From assembly GCF_000350225.1 (NCBI RefSeq), contig NW_005178809.1, positions 805,429 to 869,428 on the forward strand: 64,000 nucleotides of DNA, given 5' to 3'. The notes below the pieces were generated by a model, which was given only the letters and a program-made list of their open reading frames with translations, was not told where the DNA came from and ran no database searches. The stretch comes from Chondrus crispus. Lineage: Eukaryota > Rhodophyta > Florideophyceae > Gigartinales > Gigartinaceae. Of this stretch, positions 24,090 to 36,130 are shown in pieces. The position numbers were made by a program, and so were the translations under genes. Numbering within the stretch: position 1 is the stretch's first letter; every line of letters starts with the position of its first letter.

Positions 24090-25800
24090 ACACGAGTTCA
24101 CGAAAGTGCTCGAGATGCAGCCCAGAACATTATTTTTCCACGTTTACGTCCAAACCCTTTCGTATGGAGAGAGGTACCATTATGCACACGCAATTGAACG
24201 CTGGGGAAACAGTGATGGCAATTAGGAGATATGACTATTTTATTGAAACCAGCTACAAGTGCACGCAAATCGGTCCATCTATCATTACAAATGCCTCGAG
24301 TGTCATCTTCCAAGTACTCTCGATGCTTGGCGGCAACGTTGGCATAGTAGTTATCTAGATCAGTAAGCTCTAGATTGCCGTGCGTCGTCTCTTTGACTGT
24401 CGAGGGAACATTTGAAAGGTCGGGTATTTCGACGCGGGATGATTCGTCCCTAAGCTCAGAAGTCCAATCTTTCCCCAAGGCCTGTTCCCTCTTGCCTCTG
24501 TTAAGCAATCTAAACGTTTCATAGTCTTGGTTGGCTTATAATTTCTGTGCCTTCACCTCCCCACAGCTAGGTCCCGAGTCAAATGTGAACTCATGGTACT
24601 TGCTTAAACCGAATCCCCGGGTATGATAAAATACTCTCCAAGTATCTTCTTCCAGTTTCGTCATTTGACATGTACGGACGGGACAAACATTGTAATTTTG
24701 CCACTATTCTTAATAACTTTCTTCATATCTGCGAGTGTACGTACGTCAGTGCGCCGCAGTAAGCGTTTGACACGACCGGACGATCCGTCGCATACATTTT
24801 TAGTATGACCACACACTAAAACTCGAAGAACAATCTTCGCCTGTATGCCAGTGATCACAAGCCAACAACAAAACCACATCATGAAACGGTTTTTATTTTG
24901 ACCAGCGCAATTGTCCGCAGTCAACAATAAGTCCCTTCTTTTCCTTCATGCTCTTCCGATAGCTCAAGACAGTGATATTGCATAGAACATACAAAGTTTG
25001 CCGTCCTATCAGTTGGCCAATGGCCCTCCGAAAGACCAAAGACATAGTTCGAATTTGTTCTACTTCTGGAAACCCTATTGATGTCCAACTTCAAGCCAGT
25101 AACACATGCAACTGTTCCGGCTGCTTCAACAAGCGAGGCAAAAGCACTTTTTTGGCAAAGTCGAAAACAAAGTGACGAGCATCGTCGGAGATCTCATCGA
25201 GAGGCAACGCACTCCAAATCCTCCGCGAATCCTCGTATTTCAAAATCAGCACGTGCTGTTGTGCGATGATCATTTGAAAATGTCACTGCAGCCTTATATC
25301 GCGGATCCAACTGTGGAATCCGCAATAAATAATCCTTCAACGACAGACATAAATCGCAAAGTCACTTCGCCTTGTAGAAATTCAAAGACGTGAGCTGTTC
25401 TCGTTCCAATAACGGCAAAAGATCGCAAAAGAAAATGTTCCTGGGGGTGCAATGCGTCAACTGGTAAACACTGTGAAGGAAGAAAGAGAAGCCCAACCGG
25501 ATGTACATGAGTCATACACATGCTGTCTATTCATTCCAACAGGGAGTATTTGGGCGGGCTTTCCATGCATAGCGTCCCTACCGATTGGAGATTCTAGACC
25601 ACAACTATCCCCGTACTGTTTCAGAAAGAACTTTAAAAGCGCCCGTTGAATTCTAGTTTTCTCAAGCCGGCGCTCCTTCCTTCTGTCAATCAGAGGTTCA
25701 AATTACGCCGTCTTTGTAACTTCCCGAAGATAGTCAGCTATTGCACGCTCACTTAACTGTGCGACAGCCGCAAATTCGGGGAGACAAAGTCTTTTCCCCG
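24090..25800 (-). pseudogene. Decayed transposase-like protein with DNCAGQNKN block
   Basis: Read on the minus strand, blocks follow in the order of a repeated protein found in algae, oomycetes and cnidarians (DUF7869-like in my memory). They are DAMHGKPAQILPVGMNRQHVY near 25560, FAKKVLLPRLLKQPEQLHVLL (25091-25150), a GLSEGHWPTDRTANF-like region near 25000, then ADNCAGQNKNRFMMWFCCWL (24870-24920) and VCGHTKNVCDGSSGRVKRLLRR (24745-24810). A C-terminal part lies to about 24098. The frame changes several times, so the gene is dead. The enzyme activity of this family is not known to me; the repeated, decayed state suggests a transposon. No terminal repeats were found. Confidence 0.55.
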
Positions 25801-28800
25801 ACAAAGCATACACTACACTAGCCCTTTATTCGGTCGAGGACCCTCCTTCGTCAAGGGTACGTCTTTGCTTTTCCCATCGACGGCCGCTGGCAGAACTGTC
25901 CTAATTTAGGGTTTTCATCTCACCACGGCGAGCGGCGTTCGAACGCAGAATGCAACGAACATTCTCGCGGCGCTCCAACCTGTTTCGGATCGCGAAAGAA
26001 ACGGCAAGCATCTCTGCATTTGCAAATTTGCACGTGTCGTGAGAGAAAAGTATTATGAGAGTATGAAAGTGGAGACGGGCTTGGTGAGAAAGTTTTGGTG
26101 AGGATGTCAGTATGTCAGGTATTTCGGTATGAAGTTGACTTGTTGCTTTATATGTGGTACCCGCAGAATCATCGGGTGTGTGGCATGGGGAATCATTGGT
26201 GCATAGTGCCGCGTACTGAATGTCTGGGTGGTCGAGGTCTACCTCCAGCAACGTCTCTGCGGCCACCATACACTCGGGCTGATGGAATGCCATCGTCGCT
26301 GGCCCAGACATGAGAGAGCGCGACAGGGATGTGCTCTCCATGCGCTGTGGCAGATGAATGCGTCTATAGAGTATGCTATCTCGGGAAGAGGACGGGGTTC
26401 TTTGATACTCGATTTGCTCGCTGTTCCTGGCATCTTGAGATTTTTTATCCTTCAGGTCATTGCTGGATTGTAATGCATGTACCGGTATGCTACTGTTGTC
26501 AAATTTAAAAACAAAATAGACCTATCCAACGAACGCTTTTGGGTATGGCATGAAACGACATAAAATCATACTTTTAACTGGGCATAAACACATCTAGAAG
26601 TGGATGCCTTCTCAAATATGGAAATTTGGTTTATCCTACTACTCCAAATATGGTTTTCCGCCTACCTGAAAATTTGAGTGTATTAGTCTTCTTGCACAAC
26701 ATTTTGCTACCACACCCCGAACCTTGTTTATTCGAACTCGTCGTCCTCGACATTAAGATGGGTTACTGCTTGCGCGCATTACTGATCCATTTCCTTACAC
26801 TAATGTCGTGTGGTACAACAAAACTTAGCTTCTGAGTGCCAATGAGGTGGTTTCAGCAATGTCAAAGGTGTCGAAGAAGGTGTCTCGAGATCTGTATGCA
26901 GTTTCTATAGGAGATCCCTGTATTGTATGCGGAAAACATTCCAAGAAACGTCTAGCGATCTTGGTGGGCCTACCAACAGACCAGCTATTTAAACGTGCAG
27001 CAGTCGACACATCACCACTTAAAACCCCGTTTAAGGGCAGAGAGCCGGGCCCTGTGTTGTTGTGTACGGAGTGTATGTCTGCCAAAAATGGATGATAAGT
27101 GATATGCGACGGGAAACGCTATGGAATCCCGAGCAAGATTGGCGTTGAAATCTTGGCGGACATGGATCGTCCCGCTTCCAAGAAGAGAGGAGCATTAATA
27201 TGTTATTTGCGGTGTCGATATGCATCGTTGATAAAGCGGTTCCTCTTCACCAGCGCTACAATACTCTATTACAGTACCACTTTCGGTCAAGGAGTCTGCA
27301 AAGAGCACCATTGTGATACAAGAGGTGAGAATCCAAAGAGCGTAGAGGTCTGGGCTGACTGGTTTCGCTTGAGCACTGAACCTGTTGTCAAATTTCCTAG
27401 ACATCAGATGCCATAGCTCAGCTACAACTGAAGTGTTATTTAATCTCGAAACACCACATCCATTGATATTAAAACCACTTCAGTTTGGCGCTGGGAATAT
27501 TTCGTCTACTTGCAACGAGTGTTGGTGTTTTGAGTGGGACATGAGTCTCCAGTACAACCGAGCAGCCAACTCCCATCGCATAATGACTTTCCCGGACGGA
27601 CGCCGTCGTTCTGACTGGTCTCGACGTACTTTAATAATACAGTAACATGGACATCCGTACGTACCACAATGAGAACCACAAAGACGAACTACAGAGATGT
27701 CGATACCTGTCCACCGCACTTGCCCTAATACTGATTCGTCCAAAACACTCCTGTGAAAAATATTGCAATCATGCTTAACACATCGTAGATACTTGTTACC
27801 ATCCCAACGCATGCGTGGACCATACCCATTTGTCCCGAACTACATGCTCAGGTAGAATGAAGATGTGACATGAAGATGAGGTAACTTTGGCACGAGGAGA
27901 TGTACGTAACACAAATAGTGTACTGTTTAACTCTTCTCGGGGCAATTACAGGAAGGGATGCATAGTTACGAGGTAAACCGTTTGTCCAAACGTTAACAAC
28001 AGGTTCTGATAAATGATTGTGTTGTACAAAGAAAGAGGAAAGAGTGCTGAGGTTGAAGTTAAACCGAATGTGCTGCCAAAGCTGGTCTGGCCGACGGAGA
28101 AAGGTGGAGCTGTTGAACAGTCAAGATGCTCCTAGGGCCAGACGGAACTGGTTTTATAACAGTAATGTAACTTCCAAAAATACACATTTTCCAAATAAGC
28201 AGAAAACAAGCACCAACTTTGAAGGACTGGCAGGATCGGCCTTTTCTTGATGCTTTCATGCTGTGATGGGGAAGCATATCAAAGTTGTCTGTTTGGAAGG
28301 TGATAACTTTGTCATGCAGGCTCACCTTTTCGAAGACATCTTGCGCGGCCTGCTTCTTTTCTACAAAACGTTTCTTTGTGAATGCCTCGGTAGTGTCGAA
28401 GCTCGTCACGAAGCCAAGCGAATGAAAGACACTCACTTAAGATGGGCCCGACTCCATAGTTCCGGCAACTGATAATGTCATACTTAAAAGGGCCCATGGA
28501 TAGTCTTGAGCGTGAAAGTACTACTTGCTGAATATCATTTAAAGCACGTATGCCAAGCAGGAAGGCACTCCTTCAGAGGGATTTGGTGCAGTTCTTAGAG
28601 AGGAAGAATACCTCTCTGCAAACTTGTCCAAGTCATCAAGAGGTAGTCGGCCTTTTCTGTTATAAACAGGAAACGATCAAATAAATGCCTCGTCTTTTGC
28701 ACGAGCCACAACCTTCTAAGAACCGACTCGCCTTTTTTGAGGCCATATCCAGTATAAATGATGCATGAAACTGACTGGGGGCAGCCCCGATTTCCTCAGA

Positions 28801-30489
28801 AAAAGACTAACCGACTCAACCGTGTTATCCTTTCTGCTCAGGAAAGGAGCAAAAACCTTACCAAGAAGCTTTCTTTTCTCTTTCGAAGAAAAATCTCTCC
28901 TGCTGTCGTGAGTGAAATTGCGCTCTGTACTTTATTGGACATGCCCATGGCGTGTGCATATCACCGAACCTTCCGTGACAACGACAAAATATGGAAGAAC
29001 ACTGCCCATGCGTGATTCCACTTTACGGTTCGTGAAGTTTTTTGGGGCTTCCCTTCGTTCGTTGAGCTGCGATCGTAAAGCAAAACCCGCTGAAACGGGT
29101 AGAAATATTGCAGTAGGCAGAGGTAGTAGGGGTGATACAACCTTATCTTGAATAGAACCGCTTCGTACCGTAAGTTGTCATTGTCGCGAGCGAACAAGGA
29201 GTCTTGATCGTATGCATGGAGGGCGTAGAGTATAAAATCGATAAGGCAACGATCAGATGCGCTCTTGGGAGTAGCACTGTCGACATTCGGCGGTGTGCCG
29301 TCGGCTTCCTTCGAGATGAAATAACGACCTGTATCACATGAATGCTTGCCTACCACATGAGCAAATTCGACTGAACAGGCACTGTGATTGTCGACTGCCT
29401 CGGTATACTCAAAGGCCTTTTTAATTTCGTCTGGCGATTCTCTACGCAATTCAGGAAGCGGTCGGAGAACGTTATATTTGCGGCACAGTCTGCATCTTTT
29501 CTTTGAACACACATTCCACTTTTCTTACGTTTGATAGATGGAGTTCTTGGATAGATGGCTCTGGTTGCTTTGCTAGGGTACTGGTGCGCCTCGTTTGGTT
29601 GCCTTGAAGAGAACAGGAACCAGCATCAGCAATAATGTGGAGGAGACACCTAGCATCTGTCCATCTGATTCTAAACGTCCAGTTTATCCCCCCAGCGAAA
29701 ACGCTCTGCGCTTTAAGTGTGAATATCAGTAGGTCCAAGAGCAAAGGATTCAGGAGAGCCTCTTTTTGTAGCTTCTCCTCGATCAGAAATTGAGCGTTTG
29801 GGCCAGATTCTTTACGCTTCTCACAAATGCGGCAAACATGTCTTGGGAGTGCAGAGAATGATCTTGTACACGTTTTCCTAGCTTCCATAGCGGAGTTTTA
29901 CTTCCCTTCGTATCGTTTTGGATATTTTTTCACGTGCCAGCCGAGTGTCTTTGATGGGAACTCCGTGCAAAGCAGAGTTGGGCCTGCTAATCCGTCTTTG
30001 AAGAGGTTAGTGTACGTTGAGTCGACGATCCTTCGATTCTGTATATGGGCATCTATCGGATGCACTAAAACTGCAGGCCTTTTCTTAATAAGCTACCGCA
30101 TGCCATACATTATTAGCTTTCTTGGTTGAAGAGACGGTCCCTGCTGACATATTTTATTTCATTTGGCCTTGCCGCAGCTCCCTAAAACGGAATATAGAGC
30201 TGAAATTTTAATTGCGATTAGTTTCTGGGCTGGTGCTCGGATGAAAAATGCGTGCAAGCAGACGCAAGTCGATCCGCCCAGAGCAGCACATGTGACTCTG
30301 CGCGTGGAGGGTTGGGAGTGGAAAAATGGCTTGGAAGGCTCAATTGCGATGGGTCAGATACTTGGGACTGCTCAGCTGGGTGCTGGAATATTACTTGAAT
30401 TCCGAATTTATATGACCTTCACGGACTGCCAGCCAGCTGGCTCCGGACGTAACGGTTACAATATTATTCCCTAAGTAGAAATTAGAACG
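25801..30489. other. Non-genic stretch with unassigned decayed coding fragments
   Basis: Open frames up to about 180 residues occur. Two may be relics: 26847-27095 plus, with CIVCGKHSKK ... LLCTEC that could bind zinc, and 28961-29888 minus, in two frames with RHVCRICEKRK and KKRCRLCRKY. None has a clear start, a full domain or a family I can name. They may belong to the same kind of decayed element as 24.1-25.8 kb, but I cannot join them with confidence. Confidence 0.35.
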
Positions 30490-30590
30490 CAGTAAACCCA
30501 GCGAGCGAGCTAGGAATCGAGCTCGCGGCGTTGCGAATCTGTACAATAATTAGACACTCTGAGGCGCTTGCGGAAAAATTAGGCATGACG
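30490..30590 (-). other. tRNA-like relic (SINE or decayed tRNA)
   Basis: Read on the minus strand the segment resembles a tRNA body: GCGCCTCAGAG-like D-arm bases, a middle TCTAAT...ACAGA pair, then a T-arm-like hairpin (GCGAGCT, loop CGATTCCT, AGCTCGC). The arms do not fold into a regular cloverleaf, so I do not call it a functional tRNA. A tRNA-derived SINE head or a tRNA pseudogene is the likely source. Confidence 0.25.
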
Positions 30591-30979
30591 AAATGGCAGC
30601 TATAGAGGTAAGAGCATCTCCACCGCGCACAAACTTCTATTCTAAATAAGGACGCGTGTCATTTTTTGATTGGACACCGTGTGTGGGCGCGCCGCTTGAG
30701 ATATGCTTTTGGAACGCTATCGCAAAAGTATCCAGAGGGCTTCCACTGCGTTGGTGTGTTGCAAACGCTCGGACTGTGTTTGCCGCAACCCATCAGTTAT
30801 AGCGCTCAGCGTATTGCGCTCCGGTGTCAACGGAAGCTAGGGATGGAGGGGCGAAGGCTTCGCGCTACTCGCAATGCACAGTGAGAACATCGGCGCCCTC
30901 GAGGCTTGGAAAACTCAACGAAGGTGGCGCGCATGGGGTCGCTGTTGTTCGAACGGCAGCGAGGCACAAAGAAGATGAG

Positions 30980-32341
30980 ATGCAGTTTTCAGATGATGAT
31001 GATGAAGACGACGAGCTTGTATTTCTGTTGCTTGAGGTCATCATGGACGAAATATTCCCTGGTGTGCGTAGTAGGAAGGCGCAGGGAGGGTCACAAGTTG
31101 GGCGAGCCGCGAACCTGGAACGAAATTTCGACGCACAAGTGCTACGATTGAAGAAGCTGTACTTCGGTGTGGACCGGTCTCCCCCTCTGCACAGTGACAT
31201 TACTTTCGAGAGACGGTTTGGGGTGCCGCGTATGGTGTTTGACAAAGTCTACTCTGCCCTATCAACTCGTGCAGAGCTCACTCAAAAGATAGATGCTCTC
31301 GTTAGGAAGGGCATACATCCCCTTTAAAGCATCGTAGGGTATATGCCTGTGATGCGATACGGATACGCGTACGATGCGGGTGACGAACTGCTCGGCGTGT
31401 CGGAGAGCTCGATGCCCTGCATATTGAAGAGGTTTTGCAAGGCCATATCTGAGAAATTCGCACCCGAGTGCTTGCGAGAGCCTACAGAAGAGGATATGAA
31501 AGGCATACTCGCGGTGAACGAGTCACGTGGCTTCCCTGGTTGCTTAGGGAGCATTGACTGCCAACATTGGGAATGGGAAAAGTGTCATGTTGCATGGGCC
31601 GGACAATTCATGGGGAAAGGAAAGAAGCCCACTATAGCAATTGAAGCCATTTCGGACGGCGAGCTTTGGTTTTGGCATCTCTCGATTGGTCACCCCGGTT
31701 CACTGAACGATCTCAACATTTTGTCAAACAGCACTACAATTGAAAGGATATTGTTGGGGCAGTTTCCCCCGCGCATCGCCCATGTCATTAATGGCAAGAT
31801 ACGAGATCTACCGTACTACCTGGCAGCTGGAATCTATCCCTCCTGGCCAATATTCGTGAAATCTACAAAGGGCTGTACTGAGCGCAAGCTGAAGAATTTT
31901 TCGCAGGAGCAAGAGGCCGTCAGAGAAGACGTCGAACGCGCATTTGGTGCCTTAGTAGCGTCATTTCACGTCCTGAAGAGCCAATGTCGCATGTGGTGCA
32001 AGGCTCATGCGATGGATATCTTACGTACTTGTGTTATACTGCATAACATGAATCGTGAGGCGCGACGCGATAATTACAACGTAAACCTTTACGCCCGAGC
32101 TACATCTGGTGAACCGTTCGTGAGCGCCAGGCAGTTTGCACCAGATGCTGAAGTGAACTTTAAATGGGAAAATGCAGATTCGATCTCACCTACTGCTGTG
32201 CTTGGCACATGGGGCGCTCTGGCTGCAAGGAGGCGACTGGAATCCGACAACAGTGTAGCGTACGACCAACTGCGTGTCGACTTGGTAGAGCACATAAACT
32301 GTTGGAAGTTTTCAATTGCTTCTGCTGGGCTTACTTTATGA
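30980..32341 (+). pseudogene. PIF/Harbinger transposase (DDE_Tnp_4), broken
   Basis: The frame starts at ATG 30980 (MQFSDDDDEDDEL) and continues in the same frame to 32341, about 450 residues, normal for the family, except for a TAA at 31325-31327 where relatives have Gln after GLHPL. The catalytic core reads GSIDCQHWEW (first Asp, near 31555) and VREDVERAFGALVASF (Glu block, near 31925). The second acid, expected in YYLADGIYP, reads Ala (YYLAAGIYPSW, near 31825), a single GAT-to-GCT change. So there are two independent losses: a nonsense codon and a missing catalytic Asp. The product would normally act in the nucleus with the Myb-like partner encoded at 33.6-34.7 kb. Confidence 0.88.
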
Positions 32342-32365
32342 GTAAATTAAATATGTTCGTTTTCA

Positions 32366-32483
32366 GTCAGGCAGGACACTCTCCCATGGCCACAACCGTT
32401 GTGACCATGGAATAGTGTCCTGCCTGACGATGACTTCAAGGTGGTTTCGTCGTCACGACGAAAACCACCTTGAAGTCATCGTC
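32366..32483. repeat. Two back-to-back long hairpins between the Harbinger genes
   Basis: Hairpin one (32366-32428) has a 15-bp outer stem GTCAGGCAGGACACT, a small internal loop and inner CCATGG and CACAA/TTGTG pairs. Hairpin two (32426-32483) has a perfect 22-bp stem starting GACGATGACTTC and a further 6 pairs around one loop base. They share three bases. They begin 25 bases after the transposase stop codon, in the space between convergent genes, so they could end transcripts or give rise to small RNAs. Confidence 0.9.
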
Positions 32484-33615
32484 AAAGCACGTGGCAGAGG
32501 AATACCGTAACGGCGAGCATACATAGTGCGACAAATGTTGCGACCGCGGGTGCGCCGGGAGCCCTGATTCAATTTTTTGATGCGGGATGAGCTTTAATTT
32601 TCCGTGTGCGAGACAAGGAACCACGTCAAGCACTGCATTGAGGGCGCCTCAGATGGGGGCGAGTAGTTCATAAACTAGTCAGGGCGGGGGGTACGCTTCG
32701 GCAGGAGGGGAGGATGTTGTGTTGTGGTCGCCGTCGTTTGGGGAGGCGGGGGATGGAACCTGGGAATTGGGTCAGCAAAGTTTATTTGAGAAATGGTGTG
32801 GAAAAGCACACGGGCGCGTTGCCATTGAATGCGAGGGTAGTTGCTGTCTTCAGTGAGTGGGCAATGTGAATAGGTGTGAGGGGGCGGGGCGTAGGGAAGG
32901 GAGAGAGGGAGAGGGAGACGAAAAGGTTGCGATGGGATGAATAGCAGCGCGGGCGGGCACGTGAAGGTGAATACCCGGCCGGGGCGGGAGCACAGGCTTC
33001 ACTCTCAACTTGGCGAGCTTGACTCTGAATATATGTACGTCCTCCTCCTGAAGCAACAAGGTCCTCAATGAAAGTTTTGTATATCCATCCTGAGCAAATC
33101 AAAGTCATCCACGCTGCAATCGCAAGCGCTGGATCAATGCCATTCCTCCCATCAGCTACGAATCCAACACCACGTGCCAGTCTGGCCAGTGGTCGATGAT
33201 GGATGATGAGGAAGCGGAGGTCAATTTCGTAGCAGAGGCGATGAGGGAGTTCGTCTCGTCGCGGATCTACTTGCGCTGCAGTGCCACATGGGCGACCTGC
33301 GAGCGTTGGAGCGGGGGGCTTGCGGGGCGGCGGCGCCGCCAGATGTCGGCCTCTCTCGCGGAGGCGGGGTTCGGCGGTGGTGGGGCATTGTCCTCTTCGG
33401 GTTGCTGTATGGCGTTGAGAGGGACGGAGTGCTTGACGACGGCGTCGCACTCGGCGGTCATGTACCACTCTAGCTAGATCTTCTTGTTGTAGCGGGCAAA
33501 AGCGTACTGCGGGGCCGGTAGCAGATCATATTCCCCTTTTTATGAACGTTTCGTTGAAATATGGACACATAAAGAGGGAGAAAGCCTACCACAAAAACCC
33601 ACCTGAAAAGAAAAG
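32484..33615. other. Harbinger internal spacer
   Basis: There is no supported gene. A minus-strand open frame (32782-33468) has no ATG start and no family resemblance. The 33180-33480 part is GC-rich and contains the palindrome GGCGGCGCCGCC. Confidence 0.4.
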
Positions 33616-34697
33616 CTAGTTCGTAAGAGCAGACTCGATGTCGTTCGAGTTAGCACTGTCACCAAAACTGACGCTGGAACTGTTTTCTATCACACGTACA
33701 GGCCCAGGACTGCTTGCTGCGTTGCAAGCGCGAACAGAAGTTGCTTGATCAGCCGCTTTCTCGGCGGCAAGCGCATGTTTCCGTCGTATTGCGCGAATGA
33801 AATTACCGCGCGCGATGTTATCTGCATTAATTTCGTCGAGAATCGGGACACAGAATGCTCGAAGCGCATTTGCCTCAGCTCGTATAGAATTTGCGTCTTC
33901 AAGAGCCACACTCTTTCGCTTAATGCTCTCGCTGATTGACCCTACGCACTGTACCGTCTGCTTCTGACGAAGCCCTTGCTCGGCTTGCCCCTTCGCAACC
34001 CTGCGGCCACTGTGGCCGCCGCGGTTGACACGAGCTCGAGAATTATTCTCTAGTGGCGATTCCTCATGGACAACAGATTCATCACGGGAAATAGGCCCCT
34101 CCATATCAGGAGACTGGACATCATCATCGGCATCACATGCAATTTCGTTTGCGTTCTGTTTAACGCCCTGGCCCTCATGTACGCCCGTTGCTGGAACTCC
34201 AGATCTGCGCCTCTCATTACAAGGCGCTGCGGGCAACCCATTTGCCGCAGATCGTGGCGAGAACTTGGGAATGCCGTGCAAAAGCCTGCAACCTCTGGCA
34301 TATAGCCATCCGGACAGACAGAAGTCCTTGAAGTGATACATGTTGTTGATAGTCGTGTCTGTAGAAGATGGAATAAATGCCTTCACGTGCATAGCAACAG
34401 CCATTGCAAAGATGTTTTCATCATTGACCCTGTGGGATTGTATCCTTTCACTTCCAGTAAACACTTATTAAACTTTTGCACCTCTCGCGCCATCTCATCG
34501 AAGCGGGCTTTCAAAACAGTCGGAGTGGTGCGGTCAGCGTACAATGACGGATTGAAGCACTGGAAGTTGTCGAACAGAGACTGTCAGAAACGTATTCCAG
34601 TTTGGTCAATCTCTGTAATGTTGTTCGCTGTCGTTTGGATGTAGGCCTCGGCGAGATGAGCGACCTCCGCTTGCGACCAGCTCCTGCCCCGCACCAT
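33616..34697 (-). pseudogene. Harbinger accessory Myb/SANT-like protein (NAM-associated C-terminus), broken
   Basis: From ATG 34697 the minus strand reads MVRGRSWSQAEVAHLAEAYI, a trihelix/Myb-like start, followed by DQTGIRF, then AREVQKFNKCLLEVKGYNPTG, and FAMAVAMHVKAFIPSS. An acidic and basic linker follows, and the RRVAKGQAEQGLRQKQ ... RAFCVPILDEINADNIAR region, which resembles the C-terminal 'no apical meristem-associated' domain of Harbinger accessory proteins. Two breaks are visible: a TGA at 34584-34586 where Trp is expected, and a frameshift near 34427 between NPTGS and VNDENIF. In related elements this protein binds DNA near the ends and brings the transposase into the nucleus. It is convergent with the transposase gene. 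Confidence 0.7.
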
Positions 34698-35106
34698 CCC
34701 GAAAATGTAGAGGAGGCGTTCGTTTTTTCGACTGAGGCGTCAATTCGAAGGGACAAGCCGCGCAACAATTCTGTCGCACTTCTGTATTTGTTGGCAATCG
34801 TAGAAGTAGGGATGTATAGTTTTCCCGCGCTTTGATCGTTTCAGTCGCTGGATTTATCCACAATTCAAGGTCCAGCGCTGTACATCATGAATGCCGCTGG
34901 CCAGGTCGGATAGAACAAGCTTCTCGCACATTCCTGTTTGCCACATTTGTCTCGCAAACCGTCGATTTTTGGGAGACAAAATGTTGCAAATCGTATTTGT
35001 CATACGATTTGCAACTCGATTTGCGATAGAAGTTGCGCGGTGGAGGCTCCAAAACTGCAAATTGCAAAATACGATTCAATTTGCGACTGGGGTGGAGATT
35101 CTCTAA

Positions 35107-35947
35107 GTATTGCGGTGATGAGTTTGCCCATCCGTAAATGACAATCATAGAAGGCTGCACTGATAATAAAATGGATATGATCATTCGAATGCGTCATAGA
35201 AGTGGACGGAGAAGATGGTAGTATTCAAAAAAAACTTGCACAATTCCCGTCATTTCTGGCACTCTTTTGGAACACGAAAAACGAAGGACTAACCGTTGCG
35301 TATCTAATCACCAACTGATGCTTAATTACCAACCGGAGTTTTTGCATAATTTCTAGAGTGTATCACCTCCTCCACCACCTATCCCGCTATGCATCGAGAA
35401 CAAAACACTTTCCATTCGCCCTTGGTCCACATTACCGCCAAACAATGGGCGGCAATTCGCTCGTCCAGACCTCGAGGGTCAGCATATGTACTTGTTTTGT
35501 GATAGTCGGCGAAGATGTTTTTGGCAGTTTTTGGCAGTATTTGGCAATTAGGCAAATCTCGTAAAATGATACCGTTTTGGCATGTTAGAAAAAGGTTCAG
35601 CCCTTCTCATTGTTCGCTGGATGGTGGAAAAAATGGCCACGTACGCTCTTCCGGCTCTTTGCAGACGCAAAAGGAAATTCGAATGAGCAGAAGCCGTCAA
35701 TATTTTCATATTTTTTATTTACATTTGTGGAGATCGTGCTAGTGTAACAGAAAATTTGGTGATTTGGTCCGCAACAGTTACGTATATCTCAAGTATATCT
35801 TCAAAAGCACAGCAAACCCAAATTGTATCAAATCTCTCCAAAAAGACTGGACAACCTTGCACACGCGATACAATAATATTGTATCCTGGAGCCTGCTCTA
35901 CCTTCAAGAAATGCGCATAATCATACAGCCATTGATTCGAAGGCTCT
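35107..35947. other. Spacer between Harbinger and Copia-B
   Basis: No gene is supported. Short AT-rich open frames only. Confidence 0.5.
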
Positions 35948-36130
35948 TGTGGTGCCAGAAAGAGTCCGATGCCTCCGACCACTGTTGGGGCGGATGCGAC
36001 GGCGGCTTTATTTGGTTCTGACTACGAGTCGCCATATTGGCAGTGCCCTATTGGGGTGCTGCCTTATCTGGGTGAAACCGCAGAGGCTCAGACAGGCCGG
36101 GCGTCTTTCTGGGTTTTGGGTGGAACCACA
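35948..36130 (-). repeat. Copia-B 3' LTR
   Basis: The 135-bp core 35948-36082 matches 39909-40043. On this side the repeat extends another ~48 bases to 36130, ending in a second copy of the LTR-start motif (TGTGGTTCCACCC on the minus strand) beside the polypurine tract, as in Copia-A. Confidence 0.8.

Larger units (their letters stand above)
30612..35103. mobile_element. Full-length PIF/Harbinger DNA transposon (broken)
   Basis: The termini are GAGCATCTCCACC (30612) and the complement of GAGAATCTCCACC (ending 35103), the classical Harbinger terminal sequence with one mismatch. They are flanked on both sides by TAA (30609-30611 and 35104-35106), the 3-bp target duplication expected for the superfamily. 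Inside are the two usual genes: a DDE transposase on the plus strand (30980-32341) and a Myb/SANT-like accessory protein on the minus strand (33616-34697), facing each other. Two long hairpins stand just after the transposase stop (32366-32483). Subterminal ATTTGC/GCAAAT motifs crowd the right end, with a perfect 14-bp-arm hairpin at 34983-35015. Both genes carry inactivating changes, so it could move only with help from another copy. Confidence 0.9.

Noticed and set aside
32782-33468. 228-residue minus-strand frame inside the Harbinger element
   Set aside because: It has no ATG start and no family resemblance, and its basic Arg/Pro-rich start is typical of a chance frame in GC-rich DNA.
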